From contig NZ_CP012070.1 in NCBI RefSeq assembly GCF_001189535.1, positions 1,240,001 through 1,304,000 of the forward strand: a DNA stretch of 64,000 nucleotides, in the 5' to 3' direction. This DNA is from Arsenicicoccus sp. oral taxon 190 (GTDB taxonomy: Bacteria > Actinomycetota > Actinomycetes > Actinomycetales > Dermatophilaceae). The notes beneath the pieces were generated by a model that saw only the letters and a list, made by a program, of their open reading frames with translations, had not been told where the DNA came from and made no database searches. Positions within the stretch are counted from its first letter, which is position 1; every line of letters begins with the position of its first letter. The position numbers and the translations under genes were made by a program. This document shows positions 55,765 to 63,765 of this stretch, one piece after another.

Positions 55765-57819
55765 TCAGGCCTCGGGGAGGGCGTCCACCTCGATGGTCAG
55801 GGTGCGCGGCACCGTGGCCGCCGGCAGCTCCAGCTGATATCTCCCGTCCGGGCCGGCCAGCGTGCGCGCCAGCGGCCGGCCGACGACGTCGGTCACCGTG
55901 ACGCGGGCCGTCGGCAGGGGCGCCCCGTCGGCGCGGGCGACCGTGCCGGAGAACGCGTGCCACCCGACCCGGCTGGTCCCGGACTCCTCGCGGTAGCTGC
56001 TCTCCTGCGTCGTCAGGCTCGGCGACAGCAGCGCGGTCCGAGCGGTCGATCCGGCAGCCTCGACGGTGGCGTGCTCGGTGGCGGGCTCGGCGGCGGAGTC
56101 GCTGCCCTGGCCCGTGGCGGCGGTGCGGCCGACGGGGGGAGCGGCATACGGCTCGGGGCGGTCGGGGTGCGCGGTGACGTGGTCCGCGGAGGTGTTCCAG
56201 ACCTGCTCGACCGGCTCGCGCGACTCGTCGGCCGGGCCCGGCACGGGGACCGTGTCGTCGACGTTGCGGTCGCGCAGGGTCGTCTCCCGGATGAAGAGCG
56301 TGACGAGGAAGGCCAGGAGCGCGAACGGCGCCGCGGCGAGGAACACCTCGGCCAGCCCCTTGCCGTAGGAGTCCTGCACGATGGTGCGCACCGGGTCGTG
56401 GAGCTGGTGGATGTTGGGGATCGTGGCCCGCCCGCCCATGGCGCCCGGCTTGATGTGGGCCTCGGTGAACCCGTCGACGAGGTGGTCCTTGACGCGCTGG
56501 CCGAGCAGGGCGCCGAGCGCCGAGACGCCGATCGCGCCACCCATGGAGCGGGTGAAGGCCACGAAGGAGCTGGCGACACCGAGCTCGCGCACGGGCACCT
56601 CGTTCTGCACGGCGACGACGAGGTTCTGCATCATCATGCCGATGCCGGCGCCGAGCAGGACCATCCAGGCCGCGACGACCCAGTAGCCGGTGTCGAACCG
56701 GATGGTGCCGAGCAGCGCCAGGCCGGCGGTCAGGAGCAGGCCGCCGCTGACGAGCCACGCCTTCCACCGCCCAGTGCGGGTGATGATCTGGCCCGAGAGG
56801 GTCGACGACAGGAACAGACCCAGGATCATCGGGATGGTCATGACCCCGGCCAGGGTGGGGCTCTCGCCGCGGGCGAGCTGGAAGTACTGCCCCAGGAAGA
56901 CGGTGCCCGCGAACATGCCGACACCGACGAAGAGGCTGGCCAGCGAGGCGAGCACGATGGTCGGGTTGCGGAAGAGTCGCAGCGGGAGCATCGGCTCCGG
57001 CGCGATCTGCTCGGCCATCACGGTCAGGGCGAGCAGCACCAGGCCACCACCGACCATGGCCCCGGTCTGCCAGGACCACCAGTCGAAGCTCTCGCCCGCG
57101 AGGGACACCCACACCAGCAGCGAGGAGACGCCGGCCGCGAGCAGTATGGCGCCGAGGTAGTCGATGTGCGCGTCGTCCCGGCGGCGGGTCGTCAGGTGCA
57201 GCGTCTTCTGCAGCACCACGATGGCGAGCAGCGCGAAGGGGACCCCGACGTAGAAGCACCAGCGCCACGAGAGGTGCTCGGTGAGGGCGCCGCCGATGAG
57301 CGGGCCGGCGACCGTGCCGAGGGCGAAGGTGGCGCCGAGGTAGCCGGAGTACCGGCCGCGCTCGCGGGGGGAGACGATCGTGGCCAGGATGACCTGCGAC
57401 AGGGCGGTGAGGCCGCCGGCACCGAGGCCCTGGAAGACGCGGGTGGTGATCAGGACACCCATGTTCTGCGACAGCCCGGCCGCCATGGACGCCAGCACGA
57501 AGATCACCAGCGCGCACTGGACCAGCACCTTCTTGGAGAAGAGGTCGGCCAGCTTGCCCCAGATCGGGGTGGAGATCGTGGTGGCGAGCAGCGTCGCGGT
57601 GACCACCCAGGTGTAGCCGGACTCGGTCCCGCCCAGCTCGGACACGATCGTGGGGAGGGCGTTGGAGACGACCGTGGAGGACAGGATCGCCACGAACATG
57701 CCGAGCAGCAGCCCGGAGAGGGTCTCCAGCACCTCGCGGTGGGTCATGCCGGAAGACAGCCGCGCAGCGTCGTCGGCGGGTCGAGCACGTTCCGCCGCGT
57801 GGCGGGGGGTTGCGGTCAC
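55765..57819 (-). CDS. DHA2-family MFS exporter with C-terminal beta-sandwich domain
   Basis: 684 residues. Residues 30-545 form a fourteen-helix EmrB/QacA-type exporter (VSNALPTIVSELGG, TWVVTATLLATTISTPIWGK, TLVAGPLIGG-like motif C). After a 90-residue acidic linker, the last 70 residues form a carboxypeptidase-regulatory/transthyretin-like fold (SGTVARADGAPLPTARVTVTD, DGRYQLELPA). With fourteen helices both ends should be cytoplasmic, so an extracellular-type domain inside the cell is odd. GTG start with AGGTGA upstream. It is divergent from TetR. Confidence 0.83.
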   Translation of the reverse strand: MTATPRHAAERARPADDAARLSSGMTHREVLETLSGLLLGMFVAILSSTVVSNALPTIVSELGGTESGYTWVVTATLLATTISTPIWGKLADLFSKKVLVQCALVIFVLASMAAGLSQNMGVLITTRVFQGLGAGGLTALSQVILATIVSPRERGRYSGYLGATFALGTVAGPLIGGALTEHLSWRWCFYVGVPFALLAIVVLQKTLHLTTRRRDDAHIDYLGAILLAAGVSSLLVWVSLAGESFDWWSWQTGAMVGGGLVLLALTVMAEQIAPEPMLPLRLFRNPTIVLASLASLFVGVGMFAGTVFLGQYFQLARGESPTLAGVMTIPMILGLFLSSTLSGQIITRTGRWKAWLVSGGLLLTAGLALLGTIRFDTGYWVVAAWMVLLGAGIGMMMQNLVVAVQNEVPVRELGVASSFVAFTRSMGGAIGVSALGALLGQRVKDHLVDGFTEAHIKPGAMGGRATIPNIHQLHDPVRTIVQDSYGKGLAEVFLAAAPFALLAFLVTLFIRETTLRDRNVDDTVPVPGPADESREPVEQVWNTSADHVTAHPDRPEPYAAPPVGRTAATGQGSDSAAEPATEHATVEAAGSTARTALLSPSLTTQESSYREESGTSRVGWHAFSGTVARADGAPLPTARVTVTDVVGRPLARTLAGPDGRYQLELPAATVPRTLTIEVDALPEA

Positions 57820-57864
57820 AGGTCACCTGGGCTTTCGAGAAGGGGGGAGGGCAACCACGATAGG

Positions 57865-57891
57865 GCAAGTGGAAGAATTTCGTCCACTTGC
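57865..57891. promoter_or_regulatory. TetR operator: 9-bp perfect inverted repeat
   Basis: GCAAGTGGA (57865-57873) and TCCACTTGC (57883-57891) flank AGAATTTCG, between the exporter and tetR starts. One repressor dimer could control both promoters. Confidence 0.7.
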
Positions 57892-57903
57892 TAGCCTGGG
57901 GCG

Positions 57904-58620
57904 ATGGAGCCCGAGCACCCGCCGCTGCGCCCCGAGCACCCGCCGCTGCGCCCCGAGCACCCGCCGCTGCGCGTCGACGCCGCCCTGCGCCGGCGACGCA
58001 TCCTCGACGCCGCCGCCCAGGTGCTGGCCGAGGAGGGTGCCGACGTCCCCATGGAGCGGATCGCGCGCGCCGCGGGGGTGGGCGTGGGGACCCTCTACCG
58101 CCGGTTCCCGGACCGGACCGCGCTCATCCTCGAGGTGACCCGCGACAACCTGGAGCGCCTCGTGGCCGTCGCCAGGACGGCGCTGCAGGACGAGGCGACG
58201 GGGTGGGACGCGCTGGTGCGGATCATGGACAACCCCTCCCAGCTGCGGCTCGTGCTGCGCCCGTCTGCCCCGATGCCGCCGGGCGTCCCCGAGGCGCTGC
58301 GTGCGGACCCCGGGCTGCGGGCGCTGCGCGGCCAGATGATGGAGGTGCTCCAGGAGCTGGTCGGGCGGGCTCAGGCCGAGGGCAGCATGCGCCCGGACGT
58401 CGGGGTGGGTGACGTCGCACTGCTGCTCGCCACGCTGCGCCGTCGGCCGCACGTCCCCGAGGCGGTCGGTGCGGCCGCCACCACCAGGCTGCGCCGGCTC
58501 GTGCTCGACGCGCTCAGCACCGGCCCCCGCGCGCCGCTGGTGGGAGACCCGCTCGGGGTGGCGGACCTGGGGTTCACGGACGCGACGATCCCCGCGTCCG
58601 AGGGGACGCGGGGATCGTGA
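57904..58620 (+). CDS. TetR-family regulator with N-terminal PEHPPLR repeats
   Basis: A 238-residue regulator. Residues 3-23 are three exact copies of PEHPPLR (57910-57972), followed by the TetR helix-turn-helix (RILDAAAQVLAEEGADVPME, then AAGVGVGTLYRRFPDRTAL) and a helical ligand domain. The RRFPDR motif is typical of the actinobacterial SCO-type TetR group. It should repress the divergent DHA2 exporter through the palindrome at 57865-57891. A terminator hairpin overlaps its stop. Confidence 0.83.
   Translation: MEPEHPPLRPEHPPLRPEHPPLRVDAALRRRRILDAAAQVLAEEGADVPMERIARAAGVGVGTLYRRFPDRTALILEVTRDNLERLVAVARTALQDEATGWDALVRIMDNPSQLRLVLRPSAPMPPGVPEALRADPGLRALRGQMMEVLQELVGRAQAEGSMRPDVGVGDVALLLATLRRRPHVPEAVGAAATTRLRRLVLDALSTGPRAPLVGDPLGVADLGFTDATIPASEGTRGS
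58585..58618 (+). terminator. 15-bp hairpin overlapping the tetR stop
   Basis: ACGATCCCCGCGTCC (58585-58599) pairs exactly with 58604-58618; loop GAGG. The distal arm runs into the stop codon, so the last codons are part of the terminator. Confidence 0.7.
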
Positions 58621-58650
58621 GCGGGTGGCGCGGTCGGGCGACCGCCGGCG

Positions 58651-59052
58651 TCAGTTGACGACGGAGTCGACGACCAGCGTGCCGGCGATGCCGAGCAGGA
58701 AGACGTCCTTGGCGAGGCCCACGCCGTCCTGGGTGGGGCGGATGCCGTCGACGGTCATGCCCGGGGTGTTGCGGTACATGTTGAGCAGGCCGGCGCTGAA
58801 CGCACCGAGCCCGGCACCGGCGAGCCAGCCGGGGACGGCCGGCACGAGCAGCGCGGCGCCGAGGGCAATCTCGCCATACGCGAGGTAGTTGCCGAAGTCC
58901 TTGGCCGGGATCTTGGTCAGCTGGGGGACGCCGGCGGCGCCCATGTCGCGCAGGCCCTGGGCGGCCTCCTCGGGCAGGTTGCGCTTGCCGAGGCCGGAGT
59001 TGATCAGGAAGAGGCCGGCGGCGATGCGGGCGGGTGCGGCGGCGATGCTCAT
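58651..59052 (-). CDS. DoxX-family membrane protein
   Basis: A 133-residue protein with four hydrophobic segments: PARIAAGLFLINSGLGKRNL, YLAYGEIALGAALLVPAVP, GWLAGAGLGAFSAGLLNMY and a final helix VFLLGIAGTLVVDS. A charged loop with TPGMTVDGIRPTQDG separates the last two. DoxX-like proteins function in quinone- or thiol-linked redox membrane complexes in some actinobacteria; no partner is adjacent. AGGAGC precedes the ATG. Confidence 0.75.
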   Translation of the reverse strand: MSIAAAPARIAAGLFLINSGLGKRNLPEEAAQGLRDMGAAGVPQLTKIPAKDFGNYLAYGEIALGAALLVPAVPGWLAGAGLGAFSAGLLNMYRNTPGMTVDGIRPTQDGVGLAKDVFLLGIAGTLVVDSVVN

Positions 59053-59211
59053 GGGTGCTCCTGGGGTCGTGGACTGTGCTTGAGACTTCAACGGTAGTCC
59101 CCCCGCGCGTGTTCGGTGCGGGATGCGTCGGCCACGGTGCGTGACCAACCCCGGCCGTCCCGGTAGCGTCGTAGCAGCGATCGCATGATCCAGACGAGGG
59201 GTTGAGACATC

Positions 59212-60591
59212 GTGGGGACCGGGAGCCAGGCTGTCGGCATCCGGCCGAGGACCAGGACGACGGCGGTGGCGCTGCTGGCCGCCGTGGGTCTGCTGGCCGC
59301 GTGCACCAGCGGGGGCGACGGGGCGGGTGGCGCAGGGGGCGCCGACCGGACCGGTCGACCCGGGGCGAGCGCGACCGGCACCGACGCGACCGGCGGGGGT
59401 GAGGCGCCCGCCGACCCGCACGCGCAGGCGCTGGAGACCGCCCGCCGGCAGGCGGACCAGTACGACTACGACGGCGCCATCGCGACGCTGACCAAGGACG
59501 GCAGCGACGCCGCCAAGGGTCAGGTCGCCGGCATCCAGGCCGCCAAGGGCAAGGCCATGAGATGGCCTGACAACGCGACGATCCCGCACCTCTTCTACCA
59601 CACGCTCGCCGTCGACCCGGCGAAGGCTTTCACCGCGGGCTCGGAGGGCGTCGGGTTCAGCCAGTACATGGCGACGGTGTCGGAGTTCAAGGCCCAGCTC
59701 AAGCAGATGCACGAGCGTGGTTTCGTGCTCGTGCACCCGCAGCGCATCGCCACCAAGGGCCCCGACGGGGTCATGCGCTACCAGCCGATCCTGCTCCCGC
59801 CCGGCAAGAAGCCGGTGGTGCTGTCCCTGGACGACGTCAGCTACTACGAGTACATGACGGGCAAGGGCTTCGCGACCGCGCTGGTCAAGAAGGACGACGG
59901 ACGCGTCGTCAACACCTACACCGACGCGTCCGGCACGACCGTGGAGGGCAGCTACGACTGCCCCCCGATCCTGGACGACTTCGTGCGCGAGCACCCCGAC
60001 TTCTCCTACCGCGGCGACAAGGGGTCCATCGGGCTCACCGGCTACAACGGCGTGCTCGGCTACCGCACCTCGGAGCGCAAGTATGGCGCCACGCCCGCCA
60101 CCAAGGACGCGCAGGCCAAGGCCAAGGTCGTGGCCGACGCGCTGAAGGCCCAGGGCTGGAACTTCGCGTCCCACTCGTGGGGCCACATCAACATGACCCG
60201 CAGCGGGGTCGGCCTGATCCAGGCCGACAGCCAGCGGTGGGACCGCGAGGTGCGGCCCATCGTGGGCGACACGGCCGAGCTGATCTACCCCTTCGGGGCC
60301 GACGTGTCCGACGCCAAGCCCTACACCGACGCCAACCCCAAGGTCCGCTACCTCCACGGCACGGAGAAGTTCGATTACTTCTTCGGCGTCGACGGCACCT
60401 CGCCGCACTGGGTGCAGCTCGGGAAGTCCACGCTGCGCCAGGCCCGCATCAACATCGACGGCCTGTCGATGCAGCGCGCGCTCGACGGCAAGTCCTCCGC
60501 GGTGCGGCAGTTCTTCGACGTCAAGGCCACGATCGACCCCAAGCGTCCGCTGCCCGTCCCGTCGATCGGCGGTCCCACGGCGGGCGGCTGA
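59212..60591 (+). CDS. Polysaccharide deacetylase (NodB-like) lipoprotein
   Basis: A 459-residue lipoprotein with the lipobox Cys at 31 (LLAAC), a Gly/Thr-rich linker, a helical segment (about 66-115), then a NodB-like deacetylase: LSLDDVSYYEY carries the catalytic/metal Asp pair, and ASHSWGHINM the two metal His residues; a late DYFFGVDG motif follows. It probably deacetylates cell-wall or extracellular glycans. GTG start. Confidence 0.8.
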   Translation: MGTGSQAVGIRPRTRTTAVALLAAVGLLAACTSGGDGAGGAGGADRTGRPGASATGTDATGGGEAPADPHAQALETARRQADQYDYDGAIATLTKDGSDAAKGQVAGIQAAKGKAMRWPDNATIPHLFYHTLAVDPAKAFTAGSEGVGFSQYMATVSEFKAQLKQMHERGFVLVHPQRIATKGPDGVMRYQPILLPPGKKPVVLSLDDVSYYEYMTGKGFATALVKKDDGRVVNTYTDASGTTVEGSYDCPPILDDFVREHPDFSYRGDKGSIGLTGYNGVLGYRTSERKYGATPATKDAQAKAKVVADALKAQGWNFASHSWGHINMTRSGVGLIQADSQRWDREVRPIVGDTAELIYPFGADVSDAKPYTDANPKVRYLHGTEKFDYFFGVDGTSPHWVQLGKSTLRQARINIDGLSMQRALDGKSSAVRQFFDVKATIDPKRPLPVPSIGGPTAGG

Positions 60592-60657
60592 CCGCGGGGT
60601 GCGGTGGGTCGGGGGGAGCGGGCGCGGCCTGCCCGGCATACGGCCTAGGATCGCCGG

Positions 60658-61617
60658 GTGCTGCGCGTCGCCACCTTCAACGTCAACGGGATCCGTGCCA
60701 CGCAGCGACGTGGCTTCGACGACTGGCTCGCCGCCCGGGGGTGCGACGTCGTGGCGCTGCAGGAGGTGCGGTGCCCGGTGCCGCTGCTGCCGGACGGCGT
60801 CTTCCGCGACTACCACCTGACGTATGACGCCGGCCAGCTGGCCGGGCGCAACGGCGTGGCCGTGCTGACGCGCGAGGCGCCGGTCGCCGTGCGGAGCTGG
60901 GGGGCGGGTGCCCTGGTGCGGGCTCCCGGCGACAGCCACGTCGAGCTGCGGGAGCACGCCGAGACGGGGCCGCTCGCACGAGAGCTCAAGGCCTTCGCCG
61001 CGGAGGGCCGGTACGTCGAGGTCGACCTCGCCGACCAGCCGCTGACCGTGGCGTCGCTCTACCTGCCCAAGGGCGGGCTGCCCGAGCACCTGCAGGTGGC
61101 CGGGCGGATGCGGGAGGCGCCGGACGGCGGGGCGAGGTACCAGCGCAAGATGAGGTTCCTGAGGGGTTTCGCCCGCCAGCTCACCGCGTCCCGCCGCGCC
61201 GCCGCCTCGCGCGGCCGGGAGTTCCTCGTGATGGGCGACTTCAACATCGCCCACACCCGCGCGGACGTGAAGAACTGGCGGACCAGCCAGCGCTCGGAGG
61301 GCTTCCTGCCGGAGGAGCGCGAGTGGATGGCGTCGATCCTGTCGCCGCGGTCGCTGGTCGACGTGGTGCGGCGGCTGCACCCGGACGTGGACGGCCCCTA
61401 CTCCTGGTGGAGCTGGATGGGAGGCGCCTTCGACCGGGACACGGGGTGGCGGATCGACTACCACCTGGCCTCGCCCCGGCTGGCGCGCGCTGCGGTCAGC
61501 GGGGGCGTGGACAGGGAGGCCTCGGCGGCGGAGCGGCTGAGCGACCACGCGCCCGTCGTCGTCGACTACGACCTGCCTCAGGTCGTCACGTCCGCCGGGG
61601 TCGGCACCCCAGGCTGA
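60658..61617 (+). CDS. Exonuclease III/AP-endonuclease-like nuclease
   Basis: A 319-residue EEP-superfamily nuclease of the ExoA/Xth type. ATFNVNGIRA at the N-terminus, LQEVR (metal Glu), GDFNIAHTRADVKNW with the Asp-Asn pair, and SDHAPVVVDY with the terminal Asp-His. All catalytic positions are intact. It probably cuts abasic sites in base-excision repair. An insertion at about 135-165 (EHLQVAGRMREAPDGGARY) is longer than in E. coli Xth. GTG start 60658; the LigD-type polymerase follows. Confidence 0.83.
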   Translation: MLRVATFNVNGIRATQRRGFDDWLAARGCDVVALQEVRCPVPLLPDGVFRDYHLTYDAGQLAGRNGVAVLTREAPVAVRSWGAGALVRAPGDSHVELREHAETGPLARELKAFAAEGRYVEVDLADQPLTVASLYLPKGGLPEHLQVAGRMREAPDGGARYQRKMRFLRGFARQLTASRRAAASRGREFLVMGDFNIAHTRADVKNWRTSQRSEGFLPEEREWMASILSPRSLVDVVRRLHPDVDGPYSWWSWMGGAFDRDTGWRIDYHLASPRLARAAVSGGVDREASAAERLSDHAPVVVDYDLPQVVTSAGVGTPG

Positions 61618-61747
61618 TGGGTCGAGCCCGGGTGGATGTTGCTGCACAAGACGGAGGCGCAGGGCACGACGTGCCAGCATGAGGAGTCGCACCGGTGATG
61701 AGCACACCACCCACGCCGCCGGCCCGGACGAGGACGAGGAGCACGTC

Positions 61748-62743
61748 ATGAGCCCGAAGGCCCCTGCCGAGGAGATCGAGGTCGCCGGCCGCGTCGTGCG
61801 CCTGAGCAGCCCGGACCGGGTCTACTTCCCCGAGATCGGCGCGACCAAGCGGGACCTCGTCGACTACTACGTCGCGGTCGGCGACGGGATCGTGCGCGCG
61901 CTGCGGGACCGCCCCTGCATGATGCACCGCTTCCCCGACGGGCTCGCCGGCGACAAGGTGCACCAGAAGCAGCTGCCCAAGGGCGCGCCCGACTGGGTCG
62001 AGACGGTCCCGGTGTACTTCCCGAGGTTCCGGCGCACCGTGTCCGAGCTGTGCGTCACCGACCTCGCCCACGTCGTGTGGGCCGTGCAGATGAGCACCGT
62101 CGAGCTGCACCCGTGGAACAGCCGCCGCGCCGACGTCGAGAAGCCCGACGAGTGGCGCATCGACCTCGACCCCATGCCGGGGGTCGGGTTCGACCGGGTG
62201 CGGCAGGTTGCCGAGGTGGTCCACGCGCTGCTCGACGAGCTGGGCATCACCGGCTACCCCAAGACCTCCGGCGGCGACGGCCTCCACGTCTACGTGCGGG
62301 TCCGGCCCGAGCACGACCACGCCGACGTGCGCCGGGCCGCCCTGGCCTTCGCCCGCGAGGTGGAGCGGCGCGCCCCCGACCTGGTGACCACGTCGTGGTG
62401 GCGCAAGGACCGCGACCCCTCGGCCGTCTTCGTCGACTACAACCAGAACGCCCGCGACCACACCATCGCCGCGGCCTACTCCCTACGGGGCACGCCCCGC
62501 GCCACCGTCTCCTGCCCGGTGACGTGGGGGGAGGTCCCCGACGTCGACCCCGCCGAGCTCACCATCGCCACGGTGCCGCAACGCTTCGCGCGGCTCGGGG
62601 ACCTGCACGCCACGATCGACGACGAGGCCTTCGACCTGGCCCCCCTGCTGGAGTGGGCCGAGCGCGACGAGCGGGACGGCGCGGAGCCCCCTCCCGATGC
62701 GGCAGAGGAGCCGGAGGCGTCCGAGGGTCCCGGACGCGACTGA
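61748..62743 (+). CDS. LigD-type DNA polymerase/primase (NHEJ PolDom), stand-alone
   Basis: 331 residues of the archaeo-eukaryotic primase-like polymerase domain found in LigD. VYFPEIGATKRDLVDYY at the start, HPWNSRRADVEKPDEW, the catalytic DLDP (Asp-x-Asp) near 139-142, and SGGDGLHVYVRV, plus FVDYNQNARDHTIAAAYSLR. It is not fused to ligase or nuclease modules. It would fill or extend ends during non-homologous end joining. No ku gene is in the window. ATG 61748 is chosen, with a low-complexity acidic tail at the C-terminus. Confidence 0.85.
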   Translation: MSPKAPAEEIEVAGRVVRLSSPDRVYFPEIGATKRDLVDYYVAVGDGIVRALRDRPCMMHRFPDGLAGDKVHQKQLPKGAPDWVETVPVYFPRFRRTVSELCVTDLAHVVWAVQMSTVELHPWNSRRADVEKPDEWRIDLDPMPGVGFDRVRQVAEVVHALLDELGITGYPKTSGGDGLHVYVRVRPEHDHADVRRAALAFAREVERRAPDLVTTSWWRKDRDPSAVFVDYNQNARDHTIAAAYSLRGTPRATVSCPVTWGEVPDVDPAELTIATVPQRFARLGDLHATIDDEAFDLAPLLEWAERDERDGAEPPPDAAEEPEASEGPGRD

Positions 62744-62847
62744 CGCGCCCCCCGCCGTGCCGGTCGATACACCGGCGATCTAGGATTTGTCCTGCAATTC
62801 CCGTGGAAGATACGGGGAGGGTAGATCGATCGGTCGAGGGAGGTGTC

Positions 62848-63765
62848 GTGCCAGCGGTGGATGCCACCTCGCCGGAGCGCGACCGCACCGCGGGCCCCGG
62901 CGACCTGCGCCAGCTGCGCCTCGTCGGTGTCGGGCTGCCCGCCCTCTTCATCGTGCTCGTCCAGCTGCTGCGGCCGGTCGTCTTCGACCGCTACTGGCCG
63001 CGCGACGGCGACACCATCGTCAGCGTCCTCACGGCCCTGGCCGCGATCGCCTTCGGCCTCATGATGTTCCGCCTGATCGAGCAGCTCGTCGAGGACGACC
63101 GCTACCGCTCGACGGTGGCCGAGCGGGACCGCATCGCCCGCGAGCTGCACGACTCGCTGCCCCAGGTGCTCGGCGCGACCCAGCTGCGGCTGCAGGCGGC
63201 GGCATATCACCCCGCGGTGCGGGAGCACCCCGACCTCGAGCAGGAGCTCGGCGACATCGCCCAGGACTGCCAGGACGCCTACCGCGACGTGCGGGAGGCG
63301 ATCCTCGGGCTGCGCGAGGGCACCCGCACCGACCACACCTTCCTGCAGGGGCTGCAGACCTACGCCGACAAGTACTCCCGCCAGTCCGGCATCGACACCA
63401 CCGTGGAGGCCGACCTCCCCGGCGAGCCGACGCTGACGCCGCACCGCGAGGTCCAGGTCATCCGCGTCATCCAGGAGGCGCTGACCAACGCGCGCAAGCA
63501 CTCCGGCGCCCGCCGCGCGCGGATCCGGGTCAGCGAGACCGCCGACTGGGCGACCTTCGTCGTCGAGGACGACGGCCAGGGCTTCGTGGTCGCGGACCCG
63601 GCCGGCGGCCGCGAGGGATTCGGCCTGCACTCGATGCGGGAGCGCACCGAGCTCGTCGGCGGTCGCCTCACCGTCCGGTCCGCGCCCGGGCTGGGCACCA
63701 CGATCACGATCATGGTGCCGCGCGGTCAGCGCGGCTCCCGTCTCCCCATGGTGATGCCCGTATGA
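62848..63765 (+). CDS. NarL-type sensor histidine kinase (HisKA_3)
   Basis: A 305-residue membrane kinase. Two helices (about 24-41 and 57-76) are separated by a short extracytoplasmic loop (RPVVFDRYWPRDGDT), then a coiled linker, the phosphoacceptor His101 in RIARELHDSLPQ, and a GHKL ATPase domain (VIQEALTNARKHSGA, VEDDGQGF, GFGLHSMRERTELVGG). The sensing loop is too short for a ligand domain, so it may sense membrane stress. GTG 62848 follows GAGGGAGGTG. Its stop overlaps the ATG of the response regulator. Confidence 0.85.
   Translation: MPAVDATSPERDRTAGPGDLRQLRLVGVGLPALFIVLVQLLRPVVFDRYWPRDGDTIVSVLTALAAIAFGLMMFRLIEQLVEDDRYRSTVAERDRIARELHDSLPQVLGATQLRLQAAAYHPAVREHPDLEQELGDIAQDCQDAYRDVREAILGLREGTRTDHTFLQGLQTYADKYSRQSGIDTTVEADLPGEPTLTPHREVQVIRVIQEALTNARKHSGARRARIRVSETADWATFVVEDDGQGFVVADPAGGREGFGLHSMRERTELVGGRLTVRSAPGLGTTITIMVPRGQRGSRLPMVMPV

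Noticed and set aside
58651..61749. A 1032-codon minus-strand frame
   Set aside because: Only its last 133 codons are real (DoxX). The remainder is antisense to the deacetylase and nuclease genes.
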